A stretch of DNA of 64,000 bases from Diabrotica undecimpunctata. Lineage: Eukaryota > Arthropoda > Insecta > Coleoptera > Chrysomelidae. Within the stretch, counting starts at the first letter, position 1; each line of letters opens with the position of its first letter. The notes under the pieces are model-generated. The model saw nothing but the letters and a program-made list of their open reading frames with translations. It did no database searches and was not told the origin of the DNA. Both the position numbers and the translations under genes were made by a program. This document shows, one piece after another, positions 54,609-64,000 of the stretch. The stretch is from contig NC_092803.1 of the NCBI RefSeq assembly GCF_040954645.1, positions 10,169,230 through 10,233,229 on the forward strand. The letters run 5' to 3'.

Positions 54609-57158
54609 CTACTTATGATACTGACAAATGTCGTGAATGTTAAAATACCCCGTATATTGCCTGTCTTTATACGGGATTGGATATATTTTCGTTTTAAATT
54701 TTTCCAAGTATTTTCCCTTAAAAGAAAGTTCATAATTTTTAACCACTTGATTTACTTTATTAACAAAATCTCCATGGTTTCCTAAAATCTTCTCTATTTC
54801 CTTCTCCATGTTTTTTCCACAATTTATTTTTCTTTCATCCACCTTTTGTTCACATGTGTTCACTGTCCATAATACTTCTTCACAAAATTCTGGATTCTCG
54901 TCCATCAGTGCCATTTTTTCTTCTGTTTTCTTTTTATCCTCTAATTCCCTTTGGTATTCCGAGCACCATGTTTCTATTCCTTTCACTTCTCTGATGATAC
55001 CTTCTTTTTCTTCCTGCTTCCATTCTGTTTTATCGTCGGTTGCCAACAATTCTTCTGTACCTTCTATTTCCTGTTTTTCTCTGGTCTCCATCTTATTTTC
55101 CTGCTTTCTTTTCAAACTCTTCTTCTTTTTCTTCCTTCTCTTTTTCTTTTCTGTTAGATCTTGTTCTTGTACTTTCGGTTTATCCTCTACAGTCATATCG
55201 ATTTCTTTGCGTTTTTCCTGTGCATTGATCCTTCCAGAATTTGTTTTCCTATCTGTTTGCTTTTCTTCTCCTGTGTTGTCTGGTTCTGCTCTGATTTCCA
55301 GTTTATTTTCCGAAAAATTTATGGTGATATCTTTTTTCCTCAATTCATCAATTCCCGCTATCATGTCATGATTTAAATCTTCAATCACCACACATTTCAT
55401 AATATGGAATTTGTTTCCCACTCTTATCTGTACTCCCAAGCCTTCGTTTACTGTCGTCAAATTTTTATTGTTTGCACCCACTAAATCAACCCTAGGAATC
55501 TTATACACAAATCTGTCCAAATTTAATTCTTTTACTAGTTTTTTATTGATTAGCGATATCTCCGATCCAGAATCAATCACAATTTTAATCGCTTTATGTT
55601 TTATAAATGCATCTAAAAATATTAGATTAGAATTAGAAATTTGTCTGTCGTTTCCTATTGCTACATGATTCATCTCCCTTCTATTTTGTTGTTGGAAGCT
55701 CTGATTATTTCTATCGTCCCTTTGTTCGTTCGTATTCCTATTCGGAGGATTTTGTGCATCTCTATTCCTGTTGTGATTTTCATTTGTTCTATTTTGTGTA
55801 TCATTCCGGTTATCGTAATTTTGTTGTCTATTGTAATTATTGTAATTTCTCGGCCTATATTCGTTTGTTGATCTGGGATGTCGGTTTCTCTGGTCATAAT
55901 TTGATGAATACCTTCTTTCCGCTCCATTATATTGGTCATGTTGTCTTCTATTTCTCATTTCTTTTCTTTTCGCTTCTTTTAATTGAAGGAATTGGCACAA
56001 ACTATCAATATCTTGATAGTTTCTCAAAATCACGTGATCTTCCAACGTTTCCTCAAAATGTCTGCTGATCATTTCTACCAGCTGTTCGGTAGAATATTTG
56101 TATTCTAGATATTTTGAATTGTTATATATCTGCAAAGCATATCTTTCTTCAGATATTCCCATTTTTTCGTGATATTTTCCATTCTGTAGCTCTTGGTTGA
56201 TTTCTCTCTGTTTATTTTTCCCCCAGAAATAGTTGAGAAATTTATTTTCAAAATCTGTCCAATTTTCAAACTCATCTTCCTTGCTTTCATACCATAACGC
56301 TGCTCCTTCTTTCAAATGGTTTCTAATTGTTTCTTTGCAATCGTCAAAATATCTAATATGTTGTAATTTGGTTTTCAAATTTTTAACAAACGGTACTGGG
56401 TGTGTTTTCCGAATATCCCCGCCAAATTGTATTTTCGACTCGCTTGTTCCATGGATGATAACTTCTTTTCTCTCTACCCCTCTTAGTTCAATTTCTGCCA
56501 TTTGTTTTTCATTTTGCTTTAATCTTCTTTCTATTTCCTTCCTGTCTTCTTGTAGCGCCATTTCAAATTTTTCTTCTAACTGTTCTAATTCCTTTTTCTG
56601 GACAGTCTTACTATCTTTCATTTTAGTTTCTATTTCTTCTCTCTGCATCTCTAGTTCCTTTCTCTGGCAATTTTGTATCTCCTTCATTGTATTTTGGATA
56701 TCTTTAATCTCTGTCTCTTGTTTTGCATTCTTTATGGTTATTTCTTCTATCTGTTGTATCAGTTCTTTCTTTATCCCCTCAACACATCCTTTAATTTCTT
56801 GTTCATAGTTTTCCAAACGCTTCTCTATATTCCTGTTATTTAGTTCTATTGCTTGCCTTGTTTCCCGTTGGTTTTCTTCCATTGTTTGTTTCGTTTCAAT
56901 TTGGTTTTTTTCCATTTTTAGTGATGTTTCTTGTTGATTTCTATCCATTTTCTTTGATGTTTCATTTTGGTTTTTCTCTATTGTTTGTGTCTGTATTTGC
57001 ATTAGTTGTAATATTTTCTCTATTCCTGATAATTCTTTTTTCTCCTAAACTATTGTAACATTTCCTTCATTATCCGATCCTTCTTCAACAATTGTTTCCT
57101 CTTCTCTGTTATCCTCCTTCTTTTCTTGCATTTTGCTTTGACTCCTTGTGGTCGACAT
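54609..57158 (-). CDS. Gag-protease polyprotein of the LTR element (one in-frame TAG)
   Basis: The preferred start is ATG 57158 (MSTTRSQSKMQEKKEDN…). A TAG at codon 38 (57047-57045) is followed in the same frame by a long open frame to 54609. Order: charged coiled coil rich in Gln/Lys/Glu; retrotransposon Gag domain (HPVPFVKNLKTKLQHIRYFD, EGAALWYESKEDEFENWTDF, ENKFLNYFW…SEERYALQI); an Asn/Arg/Tyr-rich low-complexity RNA-binding-like stretch without a zinc knuckle; an aspartic protease (IKIVIDSGSEISLINKKLVK and HDMIAGIDELRKKDITINF); a Lys/Glu-rich spacer; and YELSFKGKYLEKFKTKIYPI, where RT would begin in a full Gypsy element. It stops there. The TAG could be a mutation or a read-through signal. 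Confidence 0.8.
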
Positions 57159-57567
57159 GTTGTTTCTTTTCGTTAATGTTTTTGTCCCCGCCAAATGTGA
57201 AATTTTACAACACTCTATATGTTTCAGAACACGACAAAATTTCTCCCCAAATGTATTAAATTTTCACAACAAATATCAAATATGCAATCAGTAAAATTCA
57301 AATAATTCAAAATAAATATCAAATGTACGATTGGTAAAGAAAATAAAATCAAATAATTCAATAGCAGTAAATATCCACTAACTACGATCAATCAATAAAT
57401 CAAATTTATATTCCCTGGAAAAATTGTCAAAATACTTTCAAATTCAAATTCCCTCAATGTTATATGTTTTTATCTCTGGATCACCTGTACTTATTCCAGA
57501 TCTCTTTCCCTTCCTTCAAATGTAAAGCTGCGATATTTTCAAGCCCCACGTTTTGGAAGCCAGTTAT

Positions 57568-59225
<1,658 letters not shown>

Positions 59226-59302
<77 letters not shown>
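59226..59302. repeat. (TA)n microsatellite
   Basis: 77 bp of TA directly right of the Penelope-type unit. Confidence 0.97.
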
Positions 59303-59303
<1 letters not shown>

Positions 59304-59355
59304 CCAAGAGTACTCTTTTTTCAGCAATCAAATATATTTTGGTATATAATATATA

Positions 59356-60004
59356 TGTTACGAGCAATGTCCGAAATTGGACAATCCTAGCATTGTACAG
59401 AAAATCTTGTCCACTTCTAGCATTGCACCCCTTTACTGTACAATCTCCGAAATATATATAATCGTCGGACTTTGTATAAAAGAATTGCTGTACAATGTTC
59501 AAATTTCAATAAGTAGCCATGCGTCAAAGTTTAAGATAATATATCAGATATCGATTCATATCGATTTTTACAATTATTATTATTCCCCATTTGTTATTAA
59601 CGACAAACAAACATCAATTGAGGTTATAAATCCATAATTAACCAGCGTTTTTAACTTTTGGATTCGTAGAATTAAATTATTTTAAATTATCATACATATC
59701 TCTTGAAAATCTAAAATGTTTTACAAACATCTTTCCTATATTATAGTGATGTATCTATCTCTTGAAGCTTTGAAATGTTTCACGAACAATATCCCTATTG
59801 TAGAACAATTTCTTCTTCGATTCGATTTTTCAATTTTTGATTTGGTGTGTCGCTTGTCAATAATAATCGATTCGAACCGATGAACGTGTCGACAATTATT
59901 TTGATTATTTCGGACATTGTACAGTTTGGGGGTACAATGCTAGAAGTGGACAATAATTTGTGTACAATGTTAGGATTGTCCAATTTCGGGCTTTGCTCGT
60001 AACA
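59356..60004. mobile_element. 649-bp inverted-repeat element (MITE-like) in a TATATA site
   Basis: Ends TGTTACGAGCAATGTCCGAA (left) and the complement TGTTACGAGCAAAGCCCGAA (right) remain inverse for more than 110 bp. TATATA flanks each side (59350-59355 and 60005-60010), compatible with a TA or longer duplication. CTAGCATTGTAC and TTGTCCACTTCTAGCATTG repeat within the arms. It separates a Penelope terminal fragment (…GGTATATAATA) from its continuation at 60011. No gene. Confidence 0.82.
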
Positions 60005-60239
60005 TATATACGTATACTTATACTTTATACCATCATCAGTGCTAAAAAGTTTATGATGAGTTACAATATATATATATATAAGATGTTAGACTTTTAAGCC
60101 ATTTTTCGTAAAATTTAATCTTATCAGAAGCTTTTTTTTTGTATTCTTTTAATTTTATGAAATTCTGTATTATATTTAATTCTCTATCTACGATTAAATT
60201 CATTAGATGTATGGAAATTTAAGACATTATAAACCTTGG

Positions 60240-61360
60240 TACGTAACTCATCTAATAGTCAAATATAAATGTTGACTCTAACATCTTTTTGTTCAATGGT
60301 AAATTTTTTAAACAAATCTTTGGCACTCCAATGGGCAGCAAAATATCCCCCATACTATGTAACTTTGTTTTGGATGAACTTATAACAACGTGTAAAGAAA
60401 AGATACCATTTCACATACCTTTTATTAAACGATATGTGGATGATTTGATTTTATCGGTCCCTGAAAACAAAGTAACTGATGTTTTAAACACCTTTAACGC
60501 TCAATGTGAACACCTAAAGTTTACGGTTGAGAGAGAGGCTGATAGTATGATTTATTTTTTAGACATGCTTATCCATCGTGGCAGTGATGGGCTGCTAAGG
60601 ACGGAGTGGTATCGTAAACCTTGTTTTAGTAACCGTTTCATAAATTTGATTTTGGCCCTAAAAACTAGGGTTATCAACTTGTCACACATCGAGTTCAGGG
60701 ACAAGGAACTAAAAAAGTTGAGATCTATACTACTAGAGAACTCCTATCCCATAAAGCTTTTAAATAAACTCATTTTCGGTTCTCCTTTTCCTTCGCAATT
60801 TTCTGATAACCAAAATTTTCATAATAATGAGGTCCGACAATTGATACTGACATATAACACGTCAGTAATACCTTATGGTTGCCTACACTACATTCCAGTT
60901 CTGACACCTAAGCTAATGAACATTTTCAAAAATGTTAGTGGCTTAAAAATTACAACTAAAAATGTGAAAACGATATCGAAGTTATACACAAAAACAAAAG
61001 ATACTTTCACAATACAGGAGTCATCGAATGTTGTTTATTCTATACCATGTACCAATTGTAATAACGTATACATCGGAGAATCATCTCGTAATTTCCACAG
61101 TAGAGTGATCTTACATCGTAGTGACATAAAAACCAAAGAAAATAAATGCATGTGCACTTACAGAACATGCATTAATCTTGAAAGATGAGTTTAATTTCGA
61201 AGATTCCTGTATTTTGGCAAAAGAAAAAACCATTCAAAACGTGTTTTCTTGGAAATGTGTTTTATAAAAGCTAGTACGTCCTGCATAAATAAAAAGTCTG
61301 ACATAAATAAACTGACCAACATTTATTGTTATTTACTGGAAAAACATCAAAAATAAAATA
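60240..61360 (+). pseudogene. Penelope-like element: RT plus GIY-YIG endonuclease, 5'-truncated
   Basis: Open frame from 60259 (VDSNIFLFNGKFFKQIFGTP) with MGSKISPILCNFVLDELI, FIKRYVDDLILSVPE (catalytic YVDD), FTVEREADSMIYFLDMLIHR and TEWYRKPCFSNRFIN, the thumb region, then the GIY-YIG nuclease (SSNVVYSIPCTNCNNVYIGE, SSRNFHSRVILHRSDIK). A frameshift near 61140 ends the frame at 61188. The next frame continues ALTEHALILKDEFNFEDSCI, LAKEKTIQ and INKLTNIYCYLLEKHQK, the C-terminal part of the nuclease. The RT palm start and N-terminus are missing. Penelope elements combine telomerase-like RT with GIY-YIG, which this shows clearly. Confidence 0.9.
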
Positions 61361-61770
61361 AATATTCACCTCTCCAATACACGTCATAATATACCTGCAT
61401 GCATAACATGTTGCATACCGTTAAGACAGGTTTAGAAATTAAAAAGTAAAATTACCGATGATGGGCCTCTTGGTTCTTGAAAAGAAATACAATATTAGGA
61501 ACACTTAATTACATTTTAATCATATTGTATTGTCTTTCTGTTCTCTATGTATCAGAGTTAAAATACACCATCAAAAGATGTCATAAACTAAGTTTTACTA
61601 TCCTTACCTAAATTTTAGAATGTATTTGGTCTATTATTTTATATTTTGTATTCGTGTTATTAATGTTGAGTGTCAAAGCTTTTAATAAATAATCTTAACG
61701 ACTAGTAAGTTTCAATGACGAATTGTGATATTTTGTAAATATTTACATAATTTTTTATCTATATTACAGT

Positions 61771-61808
61771 GTCTTGAAAAAGGAATAAAACAATTCCGAG
61801 AGCTAGAC
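61771..61808 (+). ncRNA. Degenerate hammerhead ribozyme motif at the Penelope 3' end
   Basis: The plus strand reads GTC-TTGAAAA-A-GGAAT-AAAACA-ATTCC-GAGA-GCTA-GAC. The fold is kept: perfect 5-bp stem II, 3-bp stem I (GUC/GAC), self-complementary AGCU, and a UA site. CUGANGA has become UUGAAAA and GAAA has become GAGA, so it should be inactive. It is on the same strand as the Penelope ORF, about 410 bp after the end of coding homology. Confidence 0.5.
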
Positions 61809-61877
61809 AAAAAGTCAAAAGTGTGTTTCTTTAACATCCTGGCCAAACTTCTGAAGCCCTAATAAACTGTGTTGTTT

Positions 61878-62296
<419 letters not shown>

Positions 62297-62307
62297 AAAC
62301 ACGTCCT

Positions 62308-62784
62308 TCTTCTTCTTCTTCTTCGTCTAGCCATTCACGTCCGCATCTGAACATAAGCCTCTTCAAGTCTTCCTTTCCATTGTTTTTTATTGTACGCTAG
62401 TTGTAGCCAATTTTTCCCGGCAGTCCTTTTCAGATCATCTGCCCATCTCATAGGAGGTCTGCCTCTGGGTCTTTTGTGTTGGTATGGTCTCCAGGTTAAA
62501 ATTGATCTGTGCCATTTGTTTAGATCGCTCCTAGCTATATGTCCAGCGTATTCCCATTTCAACTTTAATGATTTTTGCACCACATCGGTGACTTTGGTTT
62601 TCTGTCTTATCCATGTGTTTGTTTTCTTGTCCTTAAGTGATATACCTAGCATTGCTCTTTCCATCGCGTGTTGAGTGACTCTAAGTATATTCATATTCTT
62701 TTTTGTGATTGTCCATGTTTGTGCCGCATAAGTTAATATCGGAATAATGCATGCATCAAAAACTTTAGATCCAAAGATCTAAAG
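62308..62784 (-). mobile_element. RTE (family D) 3' end, 5'-truncated, with 11-bp target duplication
   Basis: Near-identical to 27535-27970: MNILRVTQHAMERAMLGISL, YAGHIARSDLNKWHRSILTW, KRPRGRPPMRWADDLKRTAG. It begins with (TTC)n at about 62308-62323, the GAA tail. AAACACGTCCT is repeated at 62297-62307 and 62785-62795. At the truncated end CTTTAGATC-CAAA-GATCTAAAG forms a small hairpin. This is a clean target-primed insertion. Confidence 0.88.
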
Positions 62785-63089
62785 AAACACGTCCTAACTG
62801 AGACGAAATTTAAGGTGCAATTCACGTGGCAACGATCTATCTTGTCAATTATGGAGTGACGAAAAGTGTCTTAAGATTTTTTTATGTTCATATGCTAATT
62901 GAAATAAATATATATTTTTAATGCTCTGTCATATGCTAACAACAAAAAGTCATTAAGTATACATTACAGTAAATGACCATTTACTTTTCTTGTACCCTTT
63001 TCTGGAAAAGATCAGTACCTATCTAAATCAACCAATTTCATAATCTACATTATACAGTTTTTTCTATACTGTATGGCTGATTATGGTAA

Positions 63090-63690
63090 TTGTTGACCTC
63101 CTCCTCCTCAGTCCTAATCTCTTTTGGGATGTGGTGACACCATCAGGCCTTTACAGTTTTTTCACGATTTCTCTCCATCCTTCTCTGTCCTGGGCTAGTT
63201 GTTCGGCTTTATGTAACCCTCGGTTAATCAATATTTTTGTTTGATCTACCCAACGGCTTGGAGATCTTCCTTTAGGTCTCTTTCCTTCAGTTCTACCCTC
63301 GACTATCAGTTTTTCCATCTTACCTGTTCTTCTAGCAATGTGTCCAAAATACTGCAAATATCTCTGTTGTATGTGTTTAAGCAATCTATCCTTTACTTTA
63401 AGTTGTTCTAATATCGATACGTTAGTGCGAAGATCAATCCCGGATATTCTCAACATGCGGCGGTATACCCACATTTCAAAAGCGTCCAGTTTATTTTTAT
63501 CCGCTTTCTTTAAGGTCCACGTTTCGGATGCATATGTCGCTATGGGAAAAATGAGCTCCCTTACCAGCCTTAGTTTTGTGTGTATTGTTATGCTAGAATT
63601 TTTCCAAATTGCTACCAGTTTCATCATAGCTGTTCTAGCAATAGTCGTTGACCTTTTCTTGCAAAAAGACAACAAACATTAAACACTAGT
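63090..63690 (-). pseudogene. RTE (family A) 3' end fragment
   Basis: The minus strand reads TIARTAMMKLVAIWKNSSIT, LVRELIFPIATYASETWTLK, KADKNKLDAFEMWVYRRMLR, YLQYFGHIARRTGKMEKLIV, RPKGRSPSRWVDQTK. The 3' non-coding end (GGGATGTGGTGACACCATCA at 63127) matches that of the element at 80-1666 (GGATGTGGTGACGTTATGG at 128). 5'-truncated. Confidence 0.85.
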
Positions 63691-63976
63691 AAGGCTGTAA
63701 TTTACTGATATGTGTACTTAATGAGTTTTTCTTGTCATCAGACGATACATAGTTGTTTTTTCTGAATTTAAATATTGAATATATCTTAAATAGTAACTCT
63801 CCTTTGTTTATTTATTTTATAGTGTAACAGATACAGGTGAAAATAAAATGTGTATCTGTATTCCACAACACAACTGTCAATTTTTTGAGGTTAGATTGCC
63901 TATCTTAAATTCAGACAGCAACTTAAGCTGAATAACGGGGATTTGAGATTAGGATCGGTTCAAGCTGAAAATTGTT

Positions 63977-64000
63977 CTAAGACTCTAAGACTCTAAGACT
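63977..64000. repeat. Tandem CTAAGACT x3, open at window edge
   Basis: Three exact 8-bp units run to the last base of the window. This may be the start of a longer minisatellite. Confidence 0.85.

Noticed and set aside
54808..57058. Plus-strand frames up to 191 residues opposite the Gag-protease gene
   Set aside because: They are antisense shadows of the purine-rich Gag frame (Phe/Ser/Leu-rich translations).

Overview
This is an AT-rich nuclear segment from an animal, most likely an insect and possibly a beetle. No bacterial-style operons are visible. The only recognisable host protein gene is split by introns with GT/AG borders and encodes an insect-type acyl-CoA desaturase. The only host RNA gene is a tRNA-Asp. 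Almost everything else is transposable-element (TE) debris, with arrays of (AT)n. The beetle suggestion comes only from the style of the repeats and is weak.

Positions 1-25,150 hold the 5' part of the desaturase gene on the minus strand. Three coding exons are visible (25143-24927, 20579-20243, 10567-10385) with matching phases (1, 2, 2). The exon(s) with the third histidine box lie left of base 1. The introns are full of elements. They include an RTE non-LTR element split by a Jockey-like element with its target duplication, a Gypsy LTR and gag start, a Tc1 fragment, a diverged solo LTR ending on (AT)n, a broken piggyBac, RTE pieces in both orientations, a 647-bp inverted-repeat element, R1-like ORF1 and endonuclease remains, and a long RTE copy.

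Positions 25,150-39,770 are intergenic. They hold a Gypsy integrase remnant, an RTE with a deletion across its catalytic FADD motif, a remnant of an unnamed metazoan repeat protein (YFCLT / SELNDL family), and more RTE pieces. At 32743-35196 there is a 2.45-kb terminal-inverted-repeat DNA transposon. Its only gene is a two-exon protein with DNCAGQNRN and GHTQNE motifs (DUF7869-like from memory). It has 30-bp inverted repeats, a GGT target duplication proven by an empty copy in the same window, and subterminal CTATGTCC repeats. I consider it the best candidate for a poorly described system here. An I-like element with an RNase H domain follows.

Positions 39,770-53,000 hold a tRNA-Asp(GTC) gene with a Pol III terminator, a dead Jockey RT, a Harbinger remnant, a Penelope-type fragment carrying a hammerhead-ribozyme motif, a mariner-like element with about 290-bp inverted repeats, two other IS630/mariner-type transposase remnants, and an almost intact RTE broken by a TA slippage.

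Positions 53,000-64,000 hold a young non-autonomous LTR retrotransposon (1.4-kb LTRs, Gag plus protease only) inserted in (AT)n. After it come (TA)n arrays bracketing Penelope fragments with degenerate hammerheads, a Penelope RT plus GIY-YIG gene, a 649-bp inverted-repeat element, and two RTE 3' ends, one with an 11-bp target duplication.

The elements do not work together as a pathway. The window is a record of nested insertions around one metabolic gene. All assignments are from reading motifs; no database search was run.
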